A stretch of 64,000 nt of DNA from Simmondsia chinensis (lineage: Eukaryota; Streptophyta; Magnoliopsida; Caryophyllales; Simmondsiaceae). The position numbers and the translations under genes were made by a program. Positions 43,301 to 54,337 of this stretch are shown piece after piece (position 1 is the first letter of the stretch; the number at the start of each line of letters is the position of its first letter). The notes below the pieces were generated by a model. That model did not search any database and was not told the DNA's origin. It was given only the letters and a program-made list of their open reading frames with translations. The DNA lies in NCBI GenBank assembly GCA_018398585.1, contig JAGTTD010000010.1:28312638-28376637 (forward strand). Reading direction: 5' to 3'.

Positions 43301-44060
43301 ATGGTTGTGAAGTTTGAGATTAAGCATTTTGATAGGATGAACGACTGTGCTCTTTGGAAGATCAAGACCAGAGCGCTTCTGATGTCCCAAGGCATGGGAT
43401 TTGCTCTACTGCCACTAGAAGAACAACCTTCTCATCTATCAGAGAAGGATAAGGCAGACATGAAGCAACTTGCGTATGGTACTCTTGTTATGTGTTTAGA
43501 TAATAATATTCTTCCTCTTGTTTCCCCTGAAAATATCGTTGCTAATATCTAGACTAAGCTAGAGGAGATTTATAAAACAAAATCACTATGTAATAGGATT
43601 TTATACATGAAAAAAAATTTACATTTAGGGTGGAGGAAAATAAGCCTTTAAATGACTCTCTAGATCATTTTAACAGAATCTTACAGGACCTAAAAAATGT
43701 TAGTGTGACAATAGATGATGAAATTCAAGCTATTACACTACTGTATGCCTTGCCTAAGTACCTTAGTGTCTTTAAAGATACTCTTGGATATGGGAGGAAA
43801 AAGATTTGCTTGAGTGAAAATAGGTGCGCACTAGTAGTAGTGAGGGATTATCAATGAGAGGAAGAACTAATAATAGGGACAACAACAATAACAAGAGGAG
43901 ATCTAAGAGTAGATATCATTCTCAGTCTAGAGATAGAAAGGATCGTTCAAAAGTGAAATGTTATGAATGCAATAAGTTCAATCATATGAAAAGAAACTAT
44001 TCAGATAAGAATAGAACATCAGGATCAGTAGATAATGTGGTTTTCTTTAGAGACAGATCA
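43301..44060 (+). pseudogene. Tork-like gag
   Basis: The ATG at 43301 begins MVVKFEIKHFDRMNDCALWK, the typical Tork gag start. After a stop at about 43550 and a frameshift near the A run at 43612, NKPLNDSLDHFNRILQDLKN and ITLLYALPKYLSVFKDTL follow. A zinc knuckle at about 43960-44000 reads CYECNKFNHMKRNY, with the last Cys replaced by Tyr. The product would form virus-like particles. Confidence 0.8.
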
Positions 44061-44250
44061 TGCTGAAGTGTTACATATTTCATGTAATTTATCTGATATG
44101 AATTTTGTATGTGAGAAGTATGATCATGCTGATGCTGTATATGAGATATCTGATCATGCTAATGCCTTATCTGTCAAATCTGATGAATTACAACATGAAT
44201 TGGTGTTAGACTCTAGATGTAATTTTCATATGACATCTACTAGAGCAAAG

Positions 44251-45416
44251 TTTAAAGGAGAGGTGCCTTGGTGCATGCTTTTTGCAGATGACATAGTTTT
44301 GGTAGGGGAGTCTCGAAAAGAGGTAAATGAGAAGTTGGAATTATGGAGAAGGGCATTGGAATCAAAGGGCTTGTGAGTCAACAAATCTAAGACCGAAGAC
44401 ATGGAAATTAAATTCGATCCCTCCACCACGCCTAACATAGAGGACGTCAAGATAGGATCCGAGATCATACAAAGGAAAATGAGTTTCAGATACTTAGGTT
44501 CCGTGGTTTCGCACAACGGCGAAGTTGACGAAATGTCAACAACCGAATCAAAGTAGGCTGGCATAAATGGAGGAAGGCCTCCGCGGTGCTCTACGATAGA
44601 AAATTTCCACTAATACTAAAGGAGAAATACCATAAAATGGTAGTGAGACCGGCTATGTCTTATGGGGAAGAGTGCTGGCTAATGAAACTGCATCATACAC
44701 AACAGATGAAGGTGGCAGAGATGAGGATGCCGCGGTGGATGTGCGAACACACAAGGAAAGATAGGATCAGGAACGATATCATAAGAGCCAAATTGGGCAT
44801 GGCCTCGATTGAGGATAAATTGAGGGAACAACATTTGAGGTGGTTCGGCCATGTTAGGACAAGACCCCCCATTGCCCCAGTCAGAAGATGCCAACAGCTA
44901 TATGCTAAGTTAGAAAGGAGAGGGAGAGGCAGGTCAAAGAAAAGATGACTAGAGACAATTTGACAGGACCTAACCAAACTAAACCTACAGGACGAGATGC
45001 CCTTAAATAGAGCTCATTGGAGAGCGAGCATAGGGGTAGTCGATGTAGCAATTTGGCCTAGTGCAACCTATGATTATTTGCACTAGTGTCTCTAGGTGTA
45101 TTGACTTCTTCTTTGGTGCACATTCTGGCTCACCTATTTGTCTATATGTGTTCGTGACCACTTGTGAAACTTGCAACTCGTGCAACTTGTGCACGTGCTG
45201 ATTATTTCACTGCAGCTTCCTCATATTGGGTGTGCTTTGTAGTGTTGGCTTGTACTATTTACTGCTCTAACTATGTTCACCACTTGCTTTCAGAATTCTA
45301 TGCTTCCATGATGACACACTCTTCAGGTCGGGGGGAAAGGATGCGTACATCAACCCCTCCAGACCTCGTGTATGTGAAAGCCCTTGTGGCACTAGGTTTT
45401 TTGTTGTTGTTGTTTT
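44251..45416 (+). mobile_element. RTE LINE, 5'-truncated
   Basis: 1,166 bp ending in GTTGTTGTTGTT, with RTE 3' UTR words (AGCATAGGGGTAGTCGATGT and CCCTTGTGGCACTAGG). A 16-bp target duplication ATCTACTAGAGCAAAG flanks it (44235-44250 and 45417-45432). It retains the C-terminal part of the RTE reverse transcriptase. Confidence 0.92.
44254..44948 (+). pseudogene. RTE reverse transcriptase C-terminal fragment
   Basis: The first frame reads [20 protein letters not shown], containing the FADD catalytic box, then [13 protein letters not shown] and a TGA. A second frame gives FRYLGSVVSHNGEV, and after a frameshift 44586-44948 encodes KYHKMVVRPAMSYGEECWLM, HLRWFGHVRTRP and a basic tail RRGRGRSKKR. 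These are standard C-terminal blocks of plant RTE. The N-terminal endonuclease was never inserted. Confidence 0.88.
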
Positions 45417-45606
45417 ATCTACTAGAGCAAAGCTTATTGACTAGAAACTAGTTAACAAAGGAAGGGTACTGTTAGGAGATAACAGGGGCTATAAAATAAC
45501 ATGAATAGGGTCTATTAAAATTCACTTAACTAACGGCATGGTGTATATCCTATAAAGTGTAAGACATGTTCCCGACCTATGTAGAAATCTCATATCCTTA
45601 GGTCAG

Positions 45607-46900
45607 TTGGACCTTAAAGGAATGTCTTTAGGGACCACGAATTTAGAACTTAGGATCTTGAAAGGATCCTTAGTTGTCCTAAAAGGGGAATCTAGAAATG
45701 GTCTCTACGTTTTGAAGGGTAGAATGTTGTGTGGTGAGTCAGATGTCGCAGTCAAAGCAGATCCTACTCATATGTGGCATAGACGTTTAGGACATGTATC
45801 TGAACGCGGTTTGTGTGAACTGTCAAAACCTGGAATGCTGTGTGGTGATTTGATTCCTAAACTTGATTTCTATGAATCATGCATTTTCGATAAATAACAT
45901 AGGTTGGCATTTAAAGTAGGAAAACACACAACTAATGGGCCACTGGATTTTATACATTCTAATTTGTGGGGACTAGCTAGGGTCACCACATTAGGTGGAG
46001 CACCATATTTTTTGTCTATTATTGATGATTATTCTAGAAAAGTATGGATTTTTCTGATGAAACATAAAGATGACTATTTTCCAACTTTTGTTAGGTGGAA
46101 AAATCAGATAGGGAACCTAACTGGTAGAAAAAATAAGACTCAGGACTAATAATGAACTCGAATACATTAATTATGACCTCTCGGCAGGGTTACACCCCGA
46201 AGGGCCAAGGCTGCGTACATCCACCCCTCCCAGACTCTGCTTATGCGGGACCCCTTGAGACACTGGTTCTGTTGTTGTTTTGTTGTTGTTTGCAATACAT
46301 TAATTATGAATTTGATGAATTATGTGCTAAAAATGGTATTGAACATCATAACACTATCAAGGAGACGCCATAGCAAAACGGGGTCACATAACGAATGAAT
46401 AGGACCCTGTTAGTTAGAGTAGAGTGTGTTATTTGCATTAAGTTTAGGCAAATAGTTTTGGGGGGAGACTGTTGAAACAACATGCTATCTAGTTAATAGG
46501 ACACCCTAAACAAGAATAGACTTTAAGACGCTGGACAAAATGTGGTCAGGAAACTACTCGAATTTAAGATGTTCGGTTGTGTTGCGTATGCCCATCAGTG
46601 TAAGGGTAAGCTAGAACCCAAAGCTGTAAAGGGAGTTTTCTTAGGTTACCCTAATGCTGTTAAGGGCTATAGAGTAGGAGTCAAAGATGGTAATAAAACT
46701 AGGATTATTATAAGTAGAGGTGCCACATGCAATGAGTTAGACATGTCCTACTTAACTGAAAATAATAATCAAATTCTTAAAAACAGAACGTTTGAACCAG
46801 ATAGGTGTGAATTTGAAATAAATCCACCAGAAACTAACCATCACAGTAGGTCTAATGCGAAAATGAAACTAAAGCTTATAATAGTTCAGAAACAGAACAA
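45607..46900 (+). pseudogene. Tork-like integrase
   Basis: Pre-integrase region with HHCC motif: MWHRRLGHVSERGL (His pair) and YESCIFDK (a degraded C-x2-C). The core shows GPLDFIHSNLWG (the expected Asp is Asn, HSN for HSD) and FLSIIDDYSRKVWIF. A 117-bp RTE tail interrupts at 46177-46293. After it FDELCAKNGIEHHNT follows, then a degraded QNG-E block near 46370. The C-terminal FGCVAYAHQCKGKLEPKAVK and FLGYPNAVKGYRV lie at 46542-46700. Stops at 45895 and 46146. Confidence 0.82.
46177..46293 (+). mobile_element. Short RTE 3' tail insertion
   Basis: 117 bp of RTE 3' end with GCGTACATCCACCCCTCCC, CTGCTTATGCGGGACCCC and CTTGAGACACTGG, ending in TTG repeats. A perfect 16-bp duplication AATACATTAATTATGA flanks it (46161-46176 and 46294-46309). 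It is extremely 5'-truncated. Confidence 0.93.
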
Positions 46901-47059
46901 ATAGAACAAACTTAGGATGTAGACAGTGCTGAAAGGAGCACTGAAAATGAGATAATAACTAAAAATGAGCTAGACAACTATCAATTAGAAAGAGGTAGGT
47001 TAAAGAAGGACATAAGACCTCTAAAAAGGCTAGGATATATTGATTGTATAGCATATGCC

Positions 47060-47800
47060 TTGAACACAGCTCTAGAGTATGTAGAATCAGAACCCATAAG
47101 CTACAAAGAGACCATGAACAGCCAGCATTCAACACAGTGGTTGAATGCTATGAAGGCTGAATTGGAATCCTTGAAGAAGAACGAGACTTATAGCCTAGTG
47201 CCTAAATTTGAAGGCAAGAAACTTGTCGAGTCTAAGTGGGTTTTCAAGGTTAAGGAGCCTAAATTTCAAGGTTCAAGGCTAGACTTGTAGCTAAGATGTT
47301 TACGCAGAGAGGGTATAGATCATAACGAGATTTCATCGCCTGTAGTAAAGCACACAACCATTAGGTTACTACAGCCTTTTTGCATGGGAACTAGAAGAGG
47401 AAATCTACATGGCCCAACTTGAAAGTTTCGTAGAACCTAGGAAAGATGGGCTTGTATGTCGGCTAAAAAACTCCTTTTATGGACTGAAACAGTCCCCAAG
47501 GCAATGATATAGGCGGTTTGACCAGTTTATGACTAAAGTAGGTTTTACTAGGTCAATTCATGATGTGTGTTTCTACGGAAAGAATGTGCAAGCTGGTTCT
47601 GTGATTTACTTGCTCATATATGCTGATGATATGTTGATCGCTAGTAAATACATGCGTGAGATAAATAAGCTAAAGACTTTGTTAAGGCAGAACTTTGAAA
47701 TGAAGGATCTACAGCAGGCTAAGAAGATTCTAGGTATGGAGATAAGTATGAATTGTGATATGAACACGATTCAACTATCTTAAGCTAGTTACTTAGAAAA
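47060..47800 (+). pseudogene. Tork-like reverse transcriptase
   Basis: Blocks: SYKETMNSQHSTQWLNAMKA, ESLKKNETYSLVP, KLVESKWVFKVKE (47060-47290). After frameshifts, words matching SPVVKHTTIR and LYGLKQSPRQ follow near 47330 and 47490, then VIYLLIYADDMLIASKYMRE with an intact YADD box and KKILGMEISMN (47529-47783). The internal part between about 47290 and 47530 is shortened, so the first catalytic Asp block (DVKTAFL type) is missing. Confidence 0.82.
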
Positions 47801-48109
47801 TGTCATCAAACAATTTAACATAACCGATGCACCATAGATTTTTAGCAGATCATAGATTTTTGGCAGAATAGTGTCCTAAGAATGAACAGAAGCAAGCTGA
47901 TATGATCAGTGTATCATATGCTAATGCTATAGGTATATTGAGTATGCAATGACAAGTATTAGACCAGACATAGTGTATCCTCTACGTGTTCTTTCCAGAC
48001 TCATAGGGAATCCTAGAAAAGAATATTGAAATGAGGTAAAATGGCTTTTAAGGTATATAAAAGGAACAACTAGCCTAGGACTTACGTTTGGTAGAATAGA
48101 TACTAACCT

Positions 48110-48630
48110 AAAACTCTTAGGTTACATCGATAGTGACTTCGGTGGAGATTTAGACAGCCCACTAGCTCATATATGTTTTCTTTGAATGGTGGAGCTGTTA
48201 CATGGAGATCTAAGCTTCAGCCAGTGACAACATTGTCAATGACTGAGGCTGAGTTGTTGGTGCTGATGGATGCCATAAAAGAAGGTGTCTGGCTAAGCAA
48301 ACTTTTAGCTAAACTGAAACTTGGGCGAGGAATACCATGTATTTACACTAATAGTCAGTTAGCATTAGTGTTGAGGAAAAATCCTGTATTCCACAATAGG
48401 AATAAACATCTGGCTGTTACGAGGCATTTCGTGAAAGAACAATTAGAATTTGAAGCTATAGAACTGCTGAAAATCTATACCAAGAAAAATCCGGCCAATA
48501 TGGGTACTAAGGCTGTGCCACTGACTAAGTTGATCAAGTGTATCAACTTAATTCAATCCTCTTGGGATCCTGGAAGAGGCTGGGTTCCAAAAATGGTTTT
48601 GTCCACTCTATTATTAAAGAGAGTCCAGTA
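48110..48630 (+). pseudogene. Tork-like RNase H
   Basis: The region begins YIDSDFGGDLD (first Asp) near 48125, then a frameshift into 48173-48631 with TWRSKLQPVTTLSMTEAELL (Glu), YTNSQLALVLRKNPVFHNRN (the second Asp is Asn), and RHFVKEQLEF. The tail SSWDPGRGWVPKM is non-conserved. One catalytic acid is lost. Confidence 0.8.
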
Positions 48631-48790
48631 GTTAGCATATATAGTAACCATGTGGAGAATTATTGTTATGTGGCTCCTATATAATCTAAACTATGTCAAA
48701 AAACAAGGCTAGAATAACCTAAGCTATTAGTTACTAAAATTGGAAATTAAAATGTGTCATTTTGGAAAATAAAAAAGTAAAATGTAGCAA

Positions 48791-49111
48791 TTATTTAAGG
48801 TCAAAATATCAGATTTTTACAATGGCATTTTGGTAAATAACTTGTGAATTTAAAATGGGTTAAACCTATCTTTACTTGCTTGCCCCTACCCGGTTCCTTG
48901 CCCACTGCCCAAACCCGGGAATCCTATTGCCCGTCCCCTGCGCATAGCGTTTATTTAAGGTAAAAATATTAGATTTTTACAATGGCAATTTGGTTAATAA
49001 CTTGTGAATTTAAAATGTGTTAAACCTATATTGACTTGCTTGCCCCTACCCGGTTCCTTGCCCACTGCCCAAACCCGGGAATCCCATTGCCCGTCCCTCG
49101 TGCATCACAGC
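48791..49111. repeat. 160-bp tandem duplication inside 3' LTR
   Basis: Units start at 48791 and 48951, each with TTATTTAAGG and ending in the CCCAAACCCGGGAATCC block. The 5' LTR has a single copy, so the duplication happened after insertion. The two units differ at several positions. Confidence 0.88.
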
Positions 49112-49278
49112 TGTTACCCATTACATGAAGCTTCGAGAGGAAGTTGTGTTACCGTTTGATTTTTTAACGGTGGCTATTGAGCCACATGTTGAGCATCAGA
49201 TGTAGGGTTTTGTGTTTGTTTTACTTCGATCTTAGCTGTTACTTTCTTATGGTATGGACGACTCCGATTAGATGAGAC

Positions 49279-49809
49279 TAGGGGTACACATCAGCCCAAG
49301 ACCAAACCGAACCGGACCGGACTGGACCGAACTGTATCGAAGACCGAAATACGTTAAATTATGAGACTAAGGACCGGATCGATTAAAACCAGGTCGGTTC
49401 AGACCAGACTGGTTTTTATCTAACAATATCATTTATAAGAAGAAAAACATTTTTATACAAAAGTTGAAAATTAGAGAATAACAATAATAGTATAATTTAC
49501 ACAATATATATAATTTAAGATTAGTTATACGGGATATTTATATAATTATTAAATAGTAAAGAAATAAATATTTAATTTTGTAAGAATATTTTTATATACA
49601 TACATTATACATTAATTATATATTAAAATTATTTACCCAAAATATTTAATGCGTAATTGATGTTGATTAGTCTTTGGGTTTTTTGGTGTTGGACCGGACC
49701 GGGCCGAAGACCGATTAAACACATATTCCAGGACTGAGGACCAAACCGATATATGGTTGGTCTGGTCAGGTCCGGTCTACTGGTATGAACCGATTTTTGT
49801 TCCCCCCTA
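49279..49809. mobile_element. hAT-like MITE with 8-bp target duplication
   Basis: 531 bp starting TAGGGG and ending CCCCCCTA, with subterminal regions rich in ACCGGACCGG-type words in inverted orientation. GATGAGAC flanks both sides (49271-49278 and 49810-49817). The 5' LTR has the corresponding empty site near 42040. No coding capacity. Confidence 0.85.
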
Positions 49810-50483
49810 GATGAGACAAGGATTTCTACCATGTTTTTCACTGTGAGAAAGTTACCTCGGTCATTTTCATCAGCTTTGCTCCTTCGTCTTCTCTCTTGGT
49901 TGCTCTCAAGGCTGTTCATAGGGTATCCATTGCTTCCAAGATTCTTCCATGGCGATCCTCCCGTTGTAGAATGCTATGATCCATGAGTGAGATCAAGAAT
50001 GTCTTGATCTCTGGCCGTGTCGCATTGTAGCTCCTAGCTGGAGTTGGTATAACGTTTTATCTCTCTTTCATTTTTAGTTGTTTAATTTTGTTGATTTGAA
50101 GAGAGGTTGTATTAATAACCTAGGTTTCATTGAAAGTGCCTTGTACTTGTAATCGATTCAATTTCTGGTCTATAATAATAAAAGTAAAGCTCTCAAGTGG
50201 TAGGGGGAACTGTGGAATAGGCTAGTTAGGGCTTAACTAAGTAAATCGCTGCGTTCTCTTGTTGTTTCATTTTTGGATTGTCTCTTCTATCGTTGCTTGT
50301 GAACTTGATCTCAAATCTAGGGCAGTATTTTGTCAACATTTTCAATGATCCTAAAAACAGTAGCAGATTTGGTAGCTTTTAAGCACTTAATACTTTATTA
50401 GGTAAACTTTTAAGATTTAAGTTCTATCAGATCGATTTTTCAACTATTAAAGTTATCATATCTGCTTGTGAAACTTTAAAATA

Positions 50484-51149
50484 ATGGTGCGCGCCTGACA
50501 TCCAACCAAGTACTAGATGTTTGCACACAAGGTAACTATGTTAGCACACTGATTGGAGCATGACGTGCCTAATGCCAGGAATCACCCTGCGCGTGACATC
50601 CCAATGTTAAAGGGTCTTACAGCGTGTGTAGTGTTAGGTCTTTTTGTTAATTTATTTTTTTTAATAGTCTTTTAGATCTGTTCATATTTATTGGTCTTTT
50701 ACATGATTTTTGGGTTTTTTATTTTACCACAGATAATTTTTTTTTTGCTTTTAGCCATTCTTAAATTTCTTTATATTTTCTTGTCCTTTTTTTAGTTTAA
50801 TAATGATTTATTTACGGTTCTTTATTTAAATAATTTCTATTTTAAAAAAGAATAGCTTCAGAATAATTTATTTTTAACATTTTTTTCATCAGTTTTTTGA
50901 GAAATATTTTTCCTTGAAACCTTTTTCTACCTTTTTTAATTTTTTGTATTACATTTTATTTTTTTGAGTTTTTCTCCAATTCTAACTCCGACAAATCATT
51001 ATCTTATAATTTATTGAAAATGATTTGTTAGATTTTGATTTCTTCTCTTTGGATCTTTTAAAGTCCTATTATTAAAATAATTTATATAGTTGATGAACAT
51101 TTTTTTAAAGAAGAATTTATTAGGTCATTTTAAAATTTTTGATTGTTTA
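50484..51149. other. T-rich stretch, no gene seen
   Basis: Strong T bias with many T runs. No coding sequence or element ends recognised. Confidence 0.4.
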
Positions 51150-51154
51150 AGTTT

Positions 51155-51524
51155 TGTTGGGCATCTAATACCATCTATTAAGATCACCAGCAAAATATCG
51201 AACTACAAATTGAAATGAAAATCATAAATAAAAGGGGATTAGGGAAAACATGAGAATTTATGTGGTTTAGCCGAAGCCTATATTCATGACGAGAAGCACA
51301 ATAATTTAATTATATCATGAAAGTTTACAGGAGACATCTCTCAACTCTCAACTCATTCTCAACTTTGACTCAAACCCTAAATGTAATATACACATCTCTG
51401 TACATATATGAAGTCACCACACTAACCGTAGAAACCTGGTGTGTCATGGGCCTCAATAGGATCGGCCCAATCCTATGTTTTATGACAAGATTCAATACAA
51501 CTAGGTTTCATACATAACCTAACA
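51155..51524. repeat. Solo LTR with 5-bp target duplication
   Basis: 370 bp starting TGTTGGGCATC and ending CATAACCTAACA, with the direct duplication AGTTT on both sides (51150-51154 and 51525-51529). It is related to the LTR at 12222-12605. No internal retroelement sequence is adjacent, so it is a solo LTR formed by LTR-LTR recombination. Confidence 0.85.
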
Positions 51525-51529
51525 AGTTT

Positions 51530-53333
51530 GATTTTTGATAAGCAAAACCTTTTTTTACTTTTGAAGGGAAACTTCTCTTTAATATTTAGATAGATAGATT
51601 TGCCAAATCAGCCGACTAATGCAAATTCTCAAGGTAATAGAAATTCAAGTTTGTATTACTCTTAAAATATTAACAGTGAGTTTTAAAAAAAATTGTACAC
51701 AAATTGAATAATTGTATAGATGTGATACTTTTCCATGTATAATGAACTAAATTTTGAAATTACAACTGAGTCATTTGTTCTCCGTTGCTTAGGAGGGGTC
51801 GGGGTATTTTTCTAGATAGTATATTTGATATTCAATGATCATCATCATTGGACCAAGCCTTACTTGATAATTACAACTGAGTCATACACACTATCATTGT
51901 AGTATAGGACTTGACTTTTAAAAGAGGCCATTGTTTTTAAGAACAACTTATCAATTTTTCACAAAAATACCTCTAAAAATTCTTCGTTCGGTCAGCTGGA
52001 TTAAAATTGTTAGCTCTCCATTAGTCACTGTACTGATAATAGATTTTATGCATTAAAGTGATAATATTGCATAAATTGGATTGAATCAATCTGGCAATAT
52101 GTGCGTGACTATTTAGGCCCACCTGAGTTTGAATCTTTTTTCCAATGTTTTGCAACTCTAACTTTTTTATATATATAAGAACACTTTCAATCATCTAATT
52201 CATCTCTCTTAGTGAATACCTTAGTCAAAGCCTTGGCCATCAACTCATCAAATCATAAATTGCTTGAACTGTTCATCTCATAAAGTCATGGTAGAGAAAA
52301 AACTAAACAATCGAATAGATAGTGCTCTAATGCAACCTTATCATCAAATTTGGTCCATAACGGAACAAAAAAAATTAATAATAATGACCAATTGATCTAG
52401 TTAAAAGTATTTCGTATTTTTAGGTAATTGTATTCATTCTTATGTATTTAACATTAGGAGTTACTAGTAATTTTAATTCTAGGATTATGGTGTATGGTAA
52501 ATTGCTTGAACTGTTTAACACCACTTCCCCTCCTAATCCCCCCCGCCCCCCCTCCTGTCTTCTTCCCTCTTCTCCATTAATGTACTTTTTATTTTTAGTT
52601 AGTATTCTTTAGTCATTTCACTTTCCTAGTATGTATTGTAAATTGCTATTTGTAATGAAAATTTGATCGGATTCATTCAACTCCTTTTTCTTGCTAGTTC
52701 AAATAACGTTTTTACAAATCAAAACTCACAATCCATTTCAACAATGATATTTTGTTTTTGTGTATGTAACAGATAGGTCGAACTTGTCTTGATAAACTCA
52801 AATGTAAACTTAACTTTTATAGAACCTATATTGCCAGTTGTGCACCTGATAACTAATGGAGATTTTTTTACTAAAAGTGTTGGCACGAAAATATTAAAAA
52901 TTGAGGACGATTTTCTAAAAATTTTTGAAGTTGTAATAACTTACTAAGAAATAACAACTTTTAAAAAGGTATTTTAAAAAATTCATACTAAAAGCGTTTA
53001 AAATTTCAAATAGTTATCCTTGTGGTGTATTTGGTTTTCTAAATATTTTGCTGACATGGGAAACTTGCTGACTGCAACACTCTTATCTTTTGACTGTAAT
53101 TTCCAGCTATACAACAATATGAAAAAGATACATGTTTTATTGGTTCATTTCAGAATCAACTGTTATGTCCTAACAATTTAATCATAAAAATTAGCTCAAA
53201 TTCAGCTTTTTTATTAAATTGATCTCGAAATAGGTCGATTATGGTTAAGAATAAGTGAATTTGGTGAATACTAGGATTCCCACATAAATAGATCAATTAA
53301 ACTTTCAAATCAGATTTGGGTGCGAAAAGCAAT
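51530..53333. other. No gene seen
   Basis: AT-rich sequence with a C-rich pyrimidine tract near 52520-52570. No conserved coding sequence. Confidence 0.4.
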
Positions 53334-53652
53334 TGTTAGTTGTTAAGGATTGTAGGCGCCAGATTCAATTTTTCTATTATTTTATATTTTTTTAGTTTTC
53401 TAATTGTACTAGGCTTCATGCCTTAGTCATTAGCTATAAAAGGGCTTGATTTACATTGTATTTTAATAATTCAAGTCATTAATAAAATTGATTTTATACA
53501 ATTTTCTATCTCTCCCAATTTCTTTAATTTCTTCCTCCAATTTCCCTTCTTCTACTTTTTCACTCTAATTCTTCCCTTTTTTTCCTCAATTTCCTCTCTT
53601 TATTTGATCAATATATGATGTTTTGACCTAGTTACTACATTGGGTCATAACA
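53334..53652 (+). repeat. LTR of an unclassified retrotransposon
   Basis: A 319-bp segment starts TGTTAGTTGTTAAGG and ends GGGTCATAACA. It has TATAAAA at 53435-53441 and a long pyrimidine tract. It is followed by TTGGTATCAAGG, a tRNA-Met-like primer-binding site. No internal coding region follows; the element is cut off before 53968. Confidence 0.55.
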
Positions 53653-53752
53653 GTTGGTATCAAGGCAAAGTTTTGATCTAGTTACTACATTGGCTCATAA
53701 CAGTAGGTATCAGAATAAAGTTTGACCTAATTTTTAAATTAGGTCATAACAT
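53621..53752 (+). repeat. Triplicated LTR-end and primer-site junction
   Basis: Three units of 50 bp start at 53621, 53671 and 53721. Each holds TTTTGAYCTAGTTACTACAT, CATAACA and, in the first two, GTWGGTATCA. The junction between LTR end and primer-binding site has been copied in tandem. Confidence 0.8.
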
Positions 53753-53967
53753 GAACCTATATCCAGGACTTTTTGTCCATTAAGCAATAGAGCTTTTATA
53801 GTCATAGAGAAACCTTAGAAACGCCTTAGCCAGCATGCATAAGAAGGGGGCGGGGTTCGCATTCAATGTTCTCCTTTCTCTTCAGATTTGGAGCACATAA
53901 GTGGTGGCACTATGGAGGATGGGGCAAAATCAGAAATCCAGACATCATGAAAATATAAATTGAACTA

Positions 53968-54320
53968 TGATATCCAACATAGTCAATCAAACCCAAAAAC
54001 AAGAATCAACATCAAAATTACTTAATCAAAGCTACAGGACAGCAAGAAGCTGCCCCAATTTGTATAGTGTATATAGGTATTATCTCCAAAATGGAGTAAT
54101 TATAAGGAAGATAGTAAGAGAAGTGGGGGAGAAGAAGAAGATAGATCTTGAGGGGGAGAGAGAGAGAAAGCACACAAATATCTCATAAATCTAACTAACT
54201 CTCTTAAAGATAGCATTTATAAGGTATTATTACGGTTAATAAGGGTGAGGTGGCATGGCGATGTGGCGAATGATGCGGGTGCTTGGCTGTTGACATGGCA
54301 AAGAAGAAATATTTGTATCA
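53968..54320 (-). repeat. 3' LTR of gypsy chromovirus
   Basis: 353 bp, from TGATATCC to TTTGTATCA. It pairs with 58739-59085. Confidence 0.9.
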
Positions 54321-54337
54321 ATACCCCCTCCCCCCGG
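54321..54337 (-). promoter_or_regulatory. Polypurine tract
   Basis: On the minus strand GCCGGGGGGAGGGGGTAT precedes the LTR start TGATACAAA. Confidence 0.85.

Larger units (their letters stand above)
44198..45580 (+). pseudogene. Tork-like protease, split by an RTE insertion
   Basis: The protease start reads [19 protein letters not shown] at 44198-44253, with DSR in place of the DSG active site. Sequence then stops at an RTE insertion (44251-45416) and resumes after its duplicated target with LTNGMVYIL-like words and HVPDLCRNLISLGQL (about 45530-45605). Both the insertion and the active-site change make it non-functional. Confidence 0.75.
41501..50483 (+). mobile_element. Tork-like Ty1/copia retrotransposon with nested insertions
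   Basis: Nearly 9 kb including insertions. LTRs at 41501-43260 (with a 497-bp RTE insert) and 48664-50483 (with a 531-bp MITE and a tandem duplication). A primer-binding site follows the left LTR. Order gag, protease, integrase, reverse transcriptase, RNase H is copia-type. Motifs such as GPLDFIHSNLWG and FGCVAYAHQ match TNT1/Tork relatives. The 3' LTR lacks its last ~25 bp, so no target duplication can be read. Coding regions are heavily mutated. Confidence 0.88.
48664..50483 (+). repeat. 3' LTR of Tork-like element (3' end missing)
   Basis: It starts TGTTATGTGG and follows the 5' LTR until about 50483, where similarity stops and the last ~25 bp are absent. It contains a 160-bp tandem duplication (48791-49111) and a hAT-like MITE (49279-49809), neither present in the 5' LTR. 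Confidence 0.85.
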
